A stretch of 64,000 bases of DNA, taken from the NCBI GenBank assembly GCA_030602245.1, contig JAUWAC010000008.1, positions 27,970 through 91,969 on the forward strand. Direction: 5' to 3'. The stretch's first letter is position 1. Each line of letters opens with the position of its first letter. The translations under genes and the position numbers were made by a program. Under the pieces are notes generated by a model, which made no database searches, was not told where the DNA came from, and saw only the letters and a list, made by a program, of their open reading frames with translations. This document shows, piece after piece, positions 24,135 through 32,497 of the stretch. The DNA comes from Marinobacterium sp. (lineage in GTDB: Bacteria > Pseudomonadota > Gammaproteobacteria > Pseudomonadales > Balneatricaceae).

Positions 24135-24896
24135 TTACCGGGTCATGTCGGCCCGGCGCAGCGCTCGCTCGAGGCGCGTGTTCTCCCGCCCCTGCTCCAG
24201 CAATGCTTCCTCAACATAGACCAAATGATCGTGCGCTGCCTTGCGCGCACGCTCCGGATCCCCGTCACAGATCGCATCCATCAGCAAGCGATGCTGATCG
24301 TGAATGCGCGTACGCATCTCGTGCTTCGGGTAGATGTTCTGCAGGTTATCGCCGATATGCTGATGCAGCAGGCTGAACAGCGCCCTCATCATATGCAGCA
24401 GAACGACGTTATGCGTCGACGCCGCGATCGCGAGATGGAACTCCACATCAGCCGACACTTCCTTATCGAACGCCTTTTGCTCGTGATAGTTCTGCAGATC
24501 ATCGAACCGGGCGCGGATCGCTTCACGGTCCGCTGCCGTCGAGCGCAGCGCAGCATAATACGCCGAGACGCCTTCAAGCGCGTGACGGAATTCCAGCAGG
24601 TCATACTGCGCTTCCGGATGGGTACGAAACAGATCCAGCAGCGGATCCACCAGCCCGGCGCCCAGGTTTTCCGCGACATAGGTGCCGCCACCCTGCCGGC
24701 TCACCAGCAGGCCTTTTGCCGCCAGTTTTTGCAGCGCCTCACGCAGCGACGGGCGCGACACATCAAACTGCTGCGCCAGCTCACGCTCCGGCGGCAGCCT
24801 CTGGCCCGGGCGCAGGGTTCCCTCCATGATCATCTCTTCGACCCGCTGCATGATCACATCCGACAGTTTCGGCTGTCTGACACTTCGATAGCTCAT
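24135..24896 (-). CDS. pdhR: PdhR, GntR/FadR-type pyruvate-responsive repressor
   Basis: This 253-residue regulator has an N-terminal winged helix (about residues 8-75, with RLPPERELAQQFDVSRPSLREA and LLVSRQGGGTYVAENLG) and a C-terminal all-helical FCD effector domain (about 100-230). Its position directly upstream of aceEF, same strand, is that of E. coli PdhR, which is released from DNA by pyruvate. The close relative LldR recognises a nearly identical operator and responds to lactate, so the divergent D-lactate dehydrogenase keeps that alternative open. A perfect box lies 100 nt upstream of the start, suggesting autoregulation. Confidence 0.88.
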   Translation of the reverse strand: MSYRSVRQPKLSDVIMQRVEEMIMEGTLRPGQRLPPERELAQQFDVSRPSLREALQKLAAKGLLVSRQGGGTYVAENLGAGLVDPLLDLFRTHPEAQYDLLEFRHALEGVSAYYAALRSTAADREAIRARFDDLQNYHEQKAFDKEVSADVEFHLAIAASTHNVVLLHMMRALFSLLHQHIGDNLQNIYPKHEMRTRIHDQHRLLMDAICDGDPERARKAAHDHLVYVEEALLEQGRENTRLERALRRADMTR

Positions 24897-24995
24897 CTCT
24901 CACACCCGACCGCTACGCCTCCCGAGCCGACGTCGGGAGAAACCGATTGACAAGACTCGCCCATTAAAAATAGAGTGGCGAATAACCGATGGTAA

Positions 24996-25010
24996 ATTGG
25001 TATTACCAAT
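24996..25010. promoter_or_regulatory. PdhR/LldR operator between pdhR and dld
   Basis: ATTGGT-ATT-ACCAAT is a perfect palindrome that matches the AATTGGTnnnACCAATT consensus known for PdhR and LldR. It lies about 100 nt from each of the two divergent starts, in the 218-nt gap. A second, overlapping inverted repeat GGTAA...TTACC (24991-25007) shares its left flank. The remainder of the gap shows no other element. Confidence 0.85.
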
Positions 25011-25114
25011 ATTGCAACCACCGGCGATTTCAGAACACCGGCTCGCCACTGAGCGATAACGAACAAGGGAGCACACAAAGACTCCCACGACATCAGCAGA
25101 GGTACCCCCGCGCG

Positions 25115-27976
25115 ATGAGACACGAGTACCGTGAATTCCTGAGCAGCCTGCAGCAGTTCATTCCCGCCGAGCGACTGATTACCGACCCGTTGCGTACGCT
25201 GGCATACGGCACCGACGCCAGTTTCTATCGTCTGATTCCGCAGATCGTCGTGCGGGTTGAGTCCGAGCCGGAACTGGCCCGCATCATCGGTACTGCGCGC
25301 GAGCATGAAGTGGCCATTACCTTCCGCGCGGCCGGCACCAGCCTGTCGGGGCAGGCGATCACGGACTCGGTGCTGCTGGTCCTCGGTGATGGCTGGAACG
25401 GCCATCGGATTCTCGATAACGCCGAGCGGATTGCGCTGCAGCCCGGCGTCATCGGCGCGCAGGCCAACCGTTACCTGGCCCCCTACCAGCGCAAGATCGG
25501 CCCGGATCCGGCGTCGATCAATGCGGCCAAGATCGGCGGTATCGCGGCTAACAATGCCAGTGGTATGTGCTGCGGCACGGCACAGAACAGCTATCGTACG
25601 CTCGACTCCATGCGTCTGATTCTCGCCGACGGCACCCTGCTCGATACCGGTGATGCCGACAGTGTCGCGGCGTTTCGCAAAAGCCACCGCGGTCTGCTGG
25701 ATGCGCTGGATTCGCTGGCACGGCTGACGCGCGCCAACGAGGCGCTGGCGGCACGCATCGCGCACAAGTACCGCCTCAAGAACACCACCGGCTACGCCCT
25801 GAATGCACTGATCGACTTCGATGATCCGATCGATATTCTGCAACACCTGATGATCGGCTCGGAGGGTACGCTTGGCTTCATCTCCGAAATTACCTATCGT
25901 ACCGTGCCGGACCACCCCCATAAGGCCTCCGCACTGGTGTTCTACGATCGTCTGCGCACCGCCTGTGAAGCGGTGGCCCGCGCCAAGCCGGCGCCGGTGG
26001 ATGCGGTCGAGCTGATCGACCGCGCCGGTCTGCGCTCGATCGAAAACAAGGACGGGATGCCGGCGTTCATACGTGAATTGCCGGACGATGCCGCTGCCCT
26101 GCTGATCGAAACGCGGGCTGAAACGCCCGCCCTGTTGCAGCAACAGGTCGAGGCGATCAAAGCCGCCATCGCCGATCTGCCCACCAGTCGCCCGGTCGAA
26201 TTCACCACCGACCCGGATCTGTGCGCACGCTACTGGGCGATCCGCAAGGGTCTGTTCCCGGCGGTCGGTGCAGTGCGTGACACCGGCTCAACGGTCATCA
26301 TCGAAGACATTGCCGTACCGGTCGAGAATCTGGCCGATGCGGTTGCCGAGTTGCATGAGCTGTTTGCCCGCTGGGGCTATGACCAGGCGTTGATCTTCGG
26401 CCATGCGTTGGAGGGGAATCTGCACTTCGTGTTCCCGCAGGCGTTCGATACCCAGGATGACATCGATCGCTACGCCGGCCTCATGGACGACGTCTCCCAA
26501 CTGGTGGTGGGCCGCTACGACGGCTCTTTGAAGGCCGAACACGGCACCGGCCGCAACATGGCACCTTACGTGGAGCTCGAGTGGGGTGAAGACGCCTACC
26601 GCCTGATGTGGGAGTTGAAGAACCTGCTGGATCCGCAGCATATCCTCAACCCGGGGGTAATCCTGAACCGGGATCCACACGTGCACCTGAACAACCTGAA
26701 GCCGATGCCGGCGGCCGACGCACTGATCGACAAATGCATCGAGTGCGGCTTTTGCGAGCCGACCTGCCCCTCGCGCGCACTGACGACGACACCGCGCCAG
26801 CGTATCGTTATCTGGCGGGAAATCGCGCGTCTGGAGCGCAGCGGAGAGGATCCACAACGCCTGAAGCGGCTGCGCCGGGACTACGATTATCAGGGCGAGC
26901 AGACCTGCGCCGCCTGCGGCCTGTGCTCGACCGCCTGCCCGGTCGGCATCAACACCGGCGACCTGACCCGCTCAATCCGTCACCACCGTAACGAGGAGCG
27001 CAGCGGCGTGGCGAACTGGATCGCCGACCACTACGCCGGCGTTTCACGGGTCGGCCGGCTCGCGCTGGGTACAGCTGATCGTCTGCACGGCGCACTGGGC
27101 AGCACCAACATGGCACGTCTTACCGGCACCGCCCGCAAACTTTCCGGCGGCCGTGTGCAGCAATGGCTGCCGACGATGCCACGTCCCGCCGCGCCGATAC
27201 GTCCGTCATCCGTCTCCAGCGATGACAGCCCGCGCCGCGACAAGGTCGTTTACCTGCCCAGCTGCGCCAGCCGGATCATGGGACCACAGCGCGGCAGCGC
27301 CAGCGACCGCTCGCTGGCCGAGGTCACCGAAACACTGCTGCGCCGGGCCGGCTACGAGGTGATTTATCCACAACAGCTGGAGTCACTCTGCTGCGGCATG
27401 CCGTTTCAGTCCAAGGGGATGTTTGATGCCGCCGACCGCAAGGCCGACGAGATCAACAAAGAGTTGTTGCGTATCACGAAACGCGGGCAGATTCCGGTCT
27501 ATTCTGATACCAGTCCCTGCAGTCTGCGGATGAAAGAAAAGCTTGATCCCGCGATCAGGCTTTACGACAGTGTCGAGTTCATCGACCGCTTTGTGCTGGA
27601 CCGCCTGACGATCACGCCCAGCGCCGAAACGGTCGCATTGCATGTCACCTGCAGTGCCAACCGCCTCGGCCAGACCGACGCGTTGAAGCGTATCGTTTCG
27701 CGCTGCGCACAGGAGGTGGTGATTCCTGAGGGAATCAGTTGCTGCGGTTTCGCCGGCGACAAGGGCTTCAGTACTCCGGAACTCAATGCCAGCGCGTTGA
27801 GAACGCTGAAAGACAGCGTACGCCAGTGCAGCAGCGGTTACTCGACCAGCCGTACCTGCGAGATCGGGCTGAGCCACCACAGCGGACTGGAGTACCGTTC
27901 AATCGTTTACCTGCTGGAGCAATGCACCAGCGACGCGACACAAAACCGAGCATGCGAAACTCAGTCCATCGGCTGA
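25115..27976 (+). CDS. dld: FAD / 4Fe-4S D-lactate dehydrogenase-type oxidoreductase
   Basis: This 953-residue membrane-associated flavoprotein fuses three parts. The first is a GlcD-like FAD-binding oxidase (about 1-520, with FRAAGTSLSGQA and GSEGTLGFISE). The second is a ferredoxin domain with two 4Fe-4S motifs (from Cys541, CIECGFCEPTCP, and from Cys598, CAACGLCSTACP). The third is a C-terminal CCG domain (CCGMPF at Cys759 and CCGFAGDKGF). This is the architecture of quinone-linked iron-sulfur D-lactate dehydrogenases and of YdiJ-like D-2-hydroxyglutarate dehydrogenase. Proximity to pdhR and its operator favours D-lactate to pyruvate. I chose the ATG at 25115, where homology begins; its ribosome-binding site is weak. 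Confidence 0.8.
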   Translation: MRHEYREFLSSLQQFIPAERLITDPLRTLAYGTDASFYRLIPQIVVRVESEPELARIIGTAREHEVAITFRAAGTSLSGQAITDSVLLVLGDGWNGHRILDNAERIALQPGVIGAQANRYLAPYQRKIGPDPASINAAKIGGIAANNASGMCCGTAQNSYRTLDSMRLILADGTLLDTGDADSVAAFRKSHRGLLDALDSLARLTRANEALAARIAHKYRLKNTTGYALNALIDFDDPIDILQHLMIGSEGTLGFISEITYRTVPDHPHKASALVFYDRLRTACEAVARAKPAPVDAVELIDRAGLRSIENKDGMPAFIRELPDDAAALLIETRAETPALLQQQVEAIKAAIADLPTSRPVEFTTDPDLCARYWAIRKGLFPAVGAVRDTGSTVIIEDIAVPVENLADAVAELHELFARWGYDQALIFGHALEGNLHFVFPQAFDTQDDIDRYAGLMDDVSQLVVGRYDGSLKAEHGTGRNMAPYVELEWGEDAYRLMWELKNLLDPQHILNPGVILNRDPHVHLNNLKPMPAADALIDKCIECGFCEPTCPSRALTTTPRQRIVIWREIARLERSGEDPQRLKRLRRDYDYQGEQTCAACGLCSTACPVGINTGDLTRSIRHHRNEERSGVANWIADHYAGVSRVGRLALGTADRLHGALGSTNMARLTGTARKLSGGRVQQWLPTMPRPAAPIRPSSVSSDDSPRRDKVVYLPSCASRIMGPQRGSASDRSLAEVTETLLRRAGYEVIYPQQLESLCCGMPFQSKGMFDAADRKADEINKELLRITKRGQIPVYSDTSPCSLRMKEKLDPAIRLYDSVEFIDRFVLDRLTITPSAETVALHVTCSANRLGQTDALKRIVSRCAQEVVIPEGISCCGFAGDKGFSTPELNASALRTLKDSVRQCSSGYSTSRTCEIGLSHHSGLEYRSIVYLLEQCTSDATQNRACETQSIG

Positions 27977-27997
27977 GCGCGACAGAAGGAGAGCATC

Positions 27998-28486
27998 ATG
28001 CCATTGCCGGAAATCAAGACCATCCTCTACACCACGTCGCTGGGCAAACATACGCGGCCGGTGTTTCGCCATGCCGTTCAGCTGGCTCATCAGCTGCAGG
28101 CGCGGGTGATCATGCTGCACGTCATCGAGCCGGTCGGCGAAATGGGCCGCGCCCTGCTGCACAGCTACCTGCCGGAAGACACCATCCGCAAGATGCATGA
28201 CGAAGGCATCAACCGCGTTCTCGAGCAGATGCGCGCACGCCTCGAAAAATACCGCGATGAAGAGCTGAAGGCCCTGGGTCGCGATTTCGACTTCGAACTG
28301 GAGCCGGTCGTCGCTGAAGGCCCGCATGCTGAAACCATCCTGGCACAGGCCAAACAACAGGGCGCCGACCTGATCGTTATGGGTCAGGAGAACACCTTCG
28401 GCCACCACAGCCCGACTACCCATCACGTGGTCAGACAGGCTAAGATCCCTGTCTTTGTCGTACCGACCGGCAAAGCGTATCTCTGA
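27998..28486 (+). CDS. Universal stress protein (UspA family)
   Basis: This 162-residue single UspA domain has a start KTILYTTSLG, a central HVIEP strand and a C-terminal ATP-loop-like stretch GQENTFGHHSPTTHHVVRQAKIPVFVV. The usual G-2x-G-9x-G(S/T) ATP-binding pattern is only partly kept: GHHS replaces GxxG. A strong ribosome-binding site AAGGAGAGCATC precedes the ATG, and the gene follows dld by 21 nt, so the two are probably co-transcribed. The function is unspecified stress tolerance. Confidence 0.88.
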   Translation: MPLPEIKTILYTTSLGKHTRPVFRHAVQLAHQLQARVIMLHVIEPVGEMGRALLHSYLPEDTIRKMHDEGINRVLEQMRARLEKYRDEELKALGRDFDFELEPVVAEGPHAETILAQAKQQGADLIVMGQENTFGHHSPTTHHVVRQAKIPVFVVPTGKAYL

Positions 28487-28505
28487 ACACCGACGTCCTT
28501 CCGGC

Positions 28506-28525
28506 GCGACGCCCAAGGGCGTCGC
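28506..28525 (+). terminator. Strong hairpin between usp and the AEC transporter
   Basis: GCGACGCC, loop CAAG, GGCGTCGC, followed by TTTAAGG. The stem is perfect, but the U tract is only three bases and overlaps the ribosome-binding site of the next gene. It may be a weak terminator or an RNA-stability element rather than a full stop. Confidence 0.5.
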
Positions 28526-28539
28526 TTTAAGGACATCGA

Positions 28540-29433
28540 ATGGACGCCTCCCCGCTACAACTGCTCGAGCGCATCGCTGACACCGTCATCCCGCTGCTGA
28601 TCATCGTCAGCCTCGGCTATTTCTACGCCCGCCGCACTCACACCGATATGTCGGTGGCCAATCGGATCAACATGGATCTGTTCACCCCGGCGCTGATTTT
28701 TTCGGTCATGTCGGCGGAATCGTTCGATGTCATCAGCCATATCGATCTTGCTATCGGTGCCGCGGTCATCGTGCTGGGGTCGGGCCTGCTGGTCTGGCCA
28801 CTGTGCCGGCTATTGAAGGTACATCCGAAAACCTTTGTCCCGCCGATGATGTTCAACAACAGCGGCAACCTGGGTATCCCGCTGATCGTACTGGCGTTCG
28901 GCGAACACGCCCTGCCCGCCGCGGTGATTCTGTTTCTGGCGGAGAATCTGTTGCACTTCACGGTGGGCGCGCTGATTATGGATCACCGCACCCGCCTGCT
29001 CGCGCTGGCGCGCAACCCGATGATTCTGGCCACGGCGGTCGGTCTGGTCTGGAGCCTGCTGGATCTGGAAATGCCCACCGCCATCGATACACCGATCGAC
29101 ATGCTGGGCCAGATCGCCATCCCGCTGATGCTGTTTGCGCTCGGTGTACGTATGACGTCCATCGATTTCAGCAACTGGAAACCGGGGCTCTGGGGCGCGA
29201 TTCTGGCACCCGCCAGCGGTCTCGTGATCGCCGTGCCACTGACCTACGTGCTGGGCCTCGATGCCGAGCAAAGCGCCTATCTGATTCTGTTCGGCGCGCT
29301 GCCGCCTGCGGTGCTGAACTACATGGTGTCGGAGCGATACAATCAGGAGCCACATCAGGTGGCGTCGATCGTACTGATCAGCAATATGGCCAGCCTCGCG
29401 ATTATCCCGCTGACACTGGCATTCATTCTCTGA
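28540..29433 (+). CDS. AEC-family (auxin-efflux-carrier type) membrane transporter
   Basis: This is a 297-residue integral membrane protein with about ten hydrophobic helices in two halves and the AEC hallmarks NMDLFTPALIFSVMS near residue 45 and PPMMFNNSGNLGIPLIVLAFG near 105. Bacterial AEC members export or exchange organic acids such as malate and other carboxylates. Being behind an iron-sulfur D-lactate dehydrogenase, a monocarboxylate substrate is plausible but is inference. The ribosome-binding site AAGGACATCGA precedes the ATG. The final gene of the plus-strand group, it ends facing the comEA-like gene. Confidence 0.85.
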   Translation: MDASPLQLLERIADTVIPLLIIVSLGYFYARRTHTDMSVANRINMDLFTPALIFSVMSAESFDVISHIDLAIGAAVIVLGSGLLVWPLCRLLKVHPKTFVPPMMFNNSGNLGIPLIVLAFGEHALPAAVILFLAENLLHFTVGALIMDHRTRLLALARNPMILATAVGLVWSLLDLEMPTAIDTPIDMLGQIAIPLMLFALGVRMTSIDFSNWKPGLWGAILAPASGLVIAVPLTYVLGLDAEQSAYLILFGALPPAVLNYMVSERYNQEPHQVASIVLISNMASLAIIPLTLAFIL

Positions 29434-29437
29434 AACA

Positions 29438-29468
29438 GGATGGGCGCCCGCGTTGCAAACGCCCATCC
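29438..29468. terminator. Hairpin between convergent AEC and comEA-like genes
   Basis: GGATGGGCG, 13-nt loop, CGCCCATCC. It is the only structure in the 41-nt convergent gap, so it probably ends transcription from one or both sides, although no T tract follows. Confidence 0.55.
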
Positions 29469-29474
29469 GCCGGC

Positions 29475-29756
29475 TTATTCAGCCGGCGTCTTCTCCGGCT
29501 CCAGCATCAGCTGATCGCGGTTTTTCTCCAGTGTGACTGCGCCGATACCCCGCACCTGAAGCAGCTGCTCGACACTGGTAAACGGCCCGTGCTGTTCACG
29601 GTACTTCACGATCGCATCCGCTTTGGCCGGCCCGACACCGTTCAGTGCCGCTGACAACTGCTCGGCACTGGCAGTGTTGATATCGACCGGCGCTGCCTGA
29701 AGAAACGGTGAGAACAGAGATACGCTCAGAACGAGCGCCTTGAGAAAGGTACGCAT
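29475..29756 (-). CDS. Secreted helix-hairpin-helix protein, ComEA-like
   Basis: This 93-residue protein has a Sec signal peptide (MRTFLKALVLSVSLFSPFLQA, cleavage before APVDIN) and a tandem helix-hairpin-helix DNA-binding domain: VDINTASAEQLSAALNGVG and FTSVEQLLQVRGIG. This is the minimal periplasmic ComEA type, which in Vibrio and others binds and ratchets incoming DNA during natural transformation. Short ComEA homologues (YbaV-like) also occur in non-competent species. The ATG at 29756 follows AAGGAG with 8-nt spacing. No other competence gene is nearby. Confidence 0.9.
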   Translation of the reverse strand: MRTFLKALVLSVSLFSPFLQAAPVDINTASAEQLSAALNGVGPAKADAIVKYREQHGPFTSVEQLLQVRGIGAVTLEKNRDQLMLEPEKTPAE

Positions 29757-29800
29757 TTGGAAACTCCTTTTCCTGATTGGTTGAGCCGAACTCACTCGGC

Positions 29801-29827
29801 GACGCTGATCATCCGTTGATCAGCGTC
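29801..29827. repeat. Perfect 11-bp inverted repeat
   Basis: GACGCTGATCA, loop TCCGT, TGATCAGCGTC, lying between pyrF and the comEA-like gene. It has no T tract on either strand. It could be a terminator-like or mRNA 3'-end structure after pyrF, or a regulator site for the comEA-like gene. Confidence 0.7.
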
Positions 29828-29855
29828 TTCACTATATTACGCACTGCATGACCAA

Positions 29856-30575
29856 TCAATGTACGCCGCCGGACTGCGCCTGACGGATCTCGTCCACGAC
29901 AGCGGCCGCCGCCTGTGCCGGCTCGGCCGCCTGCGTGATCGGTCGCCCCACCACCAGATAGCTCGCGCCGGCAGCGATCGCCTGCGCTGGCGTCAGAATG
30001 CGGCGCTGATCACCGGCAGCGGCGCTGGCCGGGCGAATACCTGGCGTTACCAGATCAAACGGCTCGCCGATCGCCTCACGCAACGTCGGCGCCTCCTGTG
30101 CCGAACAGACCACACCATCGAGGCCACACGCCTGGGTCAAACGCGCGAGCCGCACCACCTGATCGAGCGGATCCAGATCCAGCCCGATCTCGGCCAGATC
30201 CTCGCGCTCCATACTGGTCAGCACCGTCACCGCGATCAACCGGGTACGGGCACCGGTCTGTGCCAGCTCCTCACGCGCGGCTTCCATCATGCGGCGTCCG
30301 CCGCTGGCGTGCACGTTGACCATCCAGACGCCCAGCTCCGCAGCAGCCCGCACCGCCTTGGCTGTGGTGTTGGGAATATCGTGAAACTTGAGATCGAGAA
30401 ACAGCTCGAAGCCAAGCGCCTGCAGCTGCTCGACCACGGCGGGACCGACGCGGGTGAACAGCTCCTTGCCGACCTTGACCCGGCACAGCTCGGGGTCGAG
30501 TCGTCGCGCCATCTCGAGCGCTTCACGCTGGTCCGGATAATCCAGTGCAACAATCAGAGGTTTGTCTATGGTCAT
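29856..30575 (-). CDS. pyrF: Orotidine 5'-phosphate decarboxylase
   Basis: This 239-residue TIM-barrel enzyme makes UMP from OMP in pyrimidine synthesis. The catalytic Lys/Asp network is in [14 protein letters not shown], and [12 protein letters not shown] and VVGRPITQA close the phosphate site. I chose the ATG at 30575, which gives the short [14 protein letters not shown] start like Pseudomonas PyrF; an ATG six codons upstream (30593), 4 nt after the lapB stop, is nearly as good. It lies last in the lapA-lapB-pyrF run, the same order as E. coli yciS-yciM-pyrF. Confidence 0.95.
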   Translation of the reverse strand: MTIDKPLIVALDYPDQREALEMARRLDPELCRVKVGKELFTRVGPAVVEQLQALGFELFLDLKFHDIPNTTAKAVRAAAELGVWMVNVHASGGRRMMEAAREELAQTGARTRLIAVTVLTSMEREDLAEIGLDLDPLDQVVRLARLTQACGLDGVVCSAQEAPTLREAIGEPFDLVTPGIRPASAAAGDQRRILTPAQAIAAGASYLVVGRPITQAAEPAQAAAAVVDEIRQAQSGGVH

Positions 30576-30597
30576 GATGGTCTCTTGAGTCATTTCG

Positions 30598-31794
30598 TCA
30601 CTCGCCTTCCAGCCCCTGAATCGGCCGGGTCGTATCCCACTGACGGCAGGAAGGGCATTGCCAATGCAGCGTGCGGCCGGCGAATCCGCACTGATCACAG
30701 CGGTAGACCGGCTTGCTGGCCTCGAGCTGGCCGGTCAGGCCGCGCAGGACGCTGAGACTTTCACGCGCACTTTGCGAGCCGTATTCCAGATGCAGATCGA
30801 TCAGACGGTTAAAGCCGCGGATTGAGGGACGGTTCTTCAATTCATCGGTGATGAACTGCCCCGCGGCGCGAATCCCTTCCCGCTCCCGAATGCGCTCCGC
30901 CAACGCCAGCAGCAGCGTCGTCGAGGACGCCTTGACCAGCGATTCCCTGAGCCAGCGTTCAAACTCGTCCGGCCGCCCGAGCTCCCGGTAGCAGCGCGCC
31001 AGCGGCTCGACGGTTTCCGATACCAGCCGTGCATCCTGCTCGCGCACCTGTTTCAATGCCTGGATCGCACGACGCCACTGCTGCTGCTGTATCGCCACTT
31101 CGGCAGCCAGCAGGCTGGCACGCACCGAGTCAGGATTGTATTTCAGCGCCTCTCGCAGACTGCCCTCGGCGCTGCGCCAGCGGCGTGTGGCGGCCGCTTC
31201 CTGCGCCAGCTCACAACAGTAGTGCGCCAACTCATGCCCGATCCGCTCGCGCTCCTCGGTATCGAGTTTACGCGCGACATCCAACGCCTGCTGCCACTCC
31301 GCTTCCTTCTCGTACAGTTTGATTAACAGGCGCTGCGCTTCCGAGCGCAGTTCACGGGCGGGGTTCTCGCGGATGATTTCTGTCAGCAGATTCTCGGCCC
31401 GATCCAGCAGTCCAATCGCCTCGTAATCGCGCGCCAGCGCCATCTGGATGCGGATGAAATCATGATGACTCAGCCCCGGCCGTGCCAACAGTGTCTGGTG
31501 AACCCGAATCGCGCGCTCGACATCGCCTTTGCGCCGCAACAGGCGTGCCAGTGCCAGATGGGCCGGAATGGTATCAGAATTGACTTCGAGTGCCCGCATG
31601 AAGCTTTCAATCGCTTCATCCGTGCGATCACTCATCAGGTGGTTGAGGCCCTGAAAGTACTCGCGGCTGAAGTCGCCGCCGGATACATCAGAGAATGCGT
31701 CGGGCCTGGAGGCGCGGGACTGCCAGCGGCCAAGCCCCCAGCCGATCGCGATCGCCGCGACCAACAGCCCCAGAAGCAAAGGGTCGAGCGTCAT
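30598..31794 (-). CDS. lapB: LapB (YciM), regulator of LpxC turnover and LPS assembly
   Basis: This 398-residue protein is anchored by one N-terminal helix (about 4-20), followed by about nine TPR units (residues 45-345) and a C-terminal rubredoxin-type zinc/iron knuckle CDQCG...CPSCRQWDT. LapB helps FtsH degrade LpxC and so limits lipopolysaccharide synthesis. It begins 1 nt after the lapA stop, so the pair is translationally coupled. Length compares with 389 in E. coli. Confidence 0.96.
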   Translation of the reverse strand: MTLDPLLLGLLVAAIAIGWGLGRWQSRASRPDAFSDVSGGDFSREYFQGLNHLMSDRTDEAIESFMRALEVNSDTIPAHLALARLLRRKGDVERAIRVHQTLLARPGLSHHDFIRIQMALARDYEAIGLLDRAENLLTEIIRENPARELRSEAQRLLIKLYEKEAEWQQALDVARKLDTEERERIGHELAHYCCELAQEAAATRRWRSAEGSLREALKYNPDSVRASLLAAEVAIQQQQWRRAIQALKQVREQDARLVSETVEPLARCYRELGRPDEFERWLRESLVKASSTTLLLALAERIREREGIRAAGQFITDELKNRPSIRGFNRLIDLHLEYGSQSARESLSVLRGLTGQLEASKPVYRCDQCGFAGRTLHWQCPSCRQWDTTRPIQGLEGE

Positions 31795-31795
31795 T

Positions 31796-32101
31796 TCAAC
31801 CCGAGTCTTTCAGTGCCGCGGCTCTGAGCTTTTCGATCTCCTGCCGGCTCGCACTGACCTTGCGTTGCGCGCTGCGCAAGCGCGTGCGCAACGTCAGGAT
31901 GGTAACCCCTGACAGCAGCAGGCCGACGACACCGCCGAGCAGAAACGCGATGATCAGCCACAGCGACAACGTCATCTCCGGCAGCTGCACGAAAACCAGG
32001 TCGATCGCGACCGGTTCGGTGTTGTGTACGGTAAAGAGGATCCCGACCGCCAGTATGATCAGACCGATCACGGCGGCCAGCAGCGTTTTCAACCAGCTCA
32101 C
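31796..32101 (-). CDS. lapA: LapA (YciS), inner-membrane LPS assembly protein
   Basis: This 101-residue DUF1049 protein has two hydrophobic helices (about 5-25 and 44-66) and a basic C-terminal coiled coil RTRLRSAQRKVSASRQEIEKL. LapA acts with LapB in lipopolysaccharide assembly in E. coli. It directly precedes lapB and follows ihfB by 32 nt, as in many Gammaproteobacteria. Confidence 0.94.
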   Translation of the reverse strand: MSWLKTLLAAVIGLIILAVGILFTVHNTEPVAIDLVFVQLPEMTLSLWLIIAFLLGGVVGLLLSGVTILTLRTRLRSAQRKVSASRQEIEKLRAAALKDSG

Positions 32102-32133
32102 GTCTGTGTCATCTCCAGTGCCGGGCGCGCGGC

Positions 32134-32430
32134 TCAGCTTTCGTCATGCAGGCTCTGATTCACCTGGTCACGCAGCTCCTTGCCGGGCTTGAAGTGCGGG
32201 ACATATTTTGCCGGCAGCGGAACCGACTCGCCGGTCTTGGGGTTGCGCCCCATGCGGGGCGCACGGTAGTGCAGCGAAAAACTACCGAAGCCGCGGATCT
32301 CGATGCGCTCCCCTTCCGACAACGCCTCGGTCATGTGATCGAGCATGGTCTTGACCGCCAGCTCCACGTCCTTGACCGACAGCTGGGGGTGAGCATCGAT
32401 CAGACGCTCGATCAGTTCGGACTTTGTCAT
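32134..32430 (-). CDS. ihfB: Integration host factor subunit beta
   Basis: This 98-residue DNA-bending protein forms a heterodimer with IHF-alpha. The HU/IHF signature [22 protein letters not shown] contains the DNA-intercalating beta-arm (RNPKTG) with its key proline. It lies 67 nt after rpsA on the same strand, the usual order, and before lapA. IHF organises the nucleoid and assists sigma-54 promoters and recombination. Confidence 0.97.
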   Translation of the reverse strand: MTKSELIERLIDAHPQLSVKDVELAVKTMLDHMTEALSEGERIEIRGFGSFSLHYRAPRMGRNPKTGESVPLPAKYVPHFKPGKELRDQVNQSLHDES

Positions 32431-32497
32431 ATCAGCTCCTCGCCGGGATTGCAGGCCATTTCAGCCGCGCCCCAGGCCGGCTGACCTGAGAGCCTGA

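Noticed and set aside
24893..26143. 416-codon minus-strand frame opposite the D-lactate dehydrogenase
   Set aside because: The plus-strand product has FAD, 4Fe-4S and CCG motifs in order; the minus frame shows none and would overlap pdhR's promoter.
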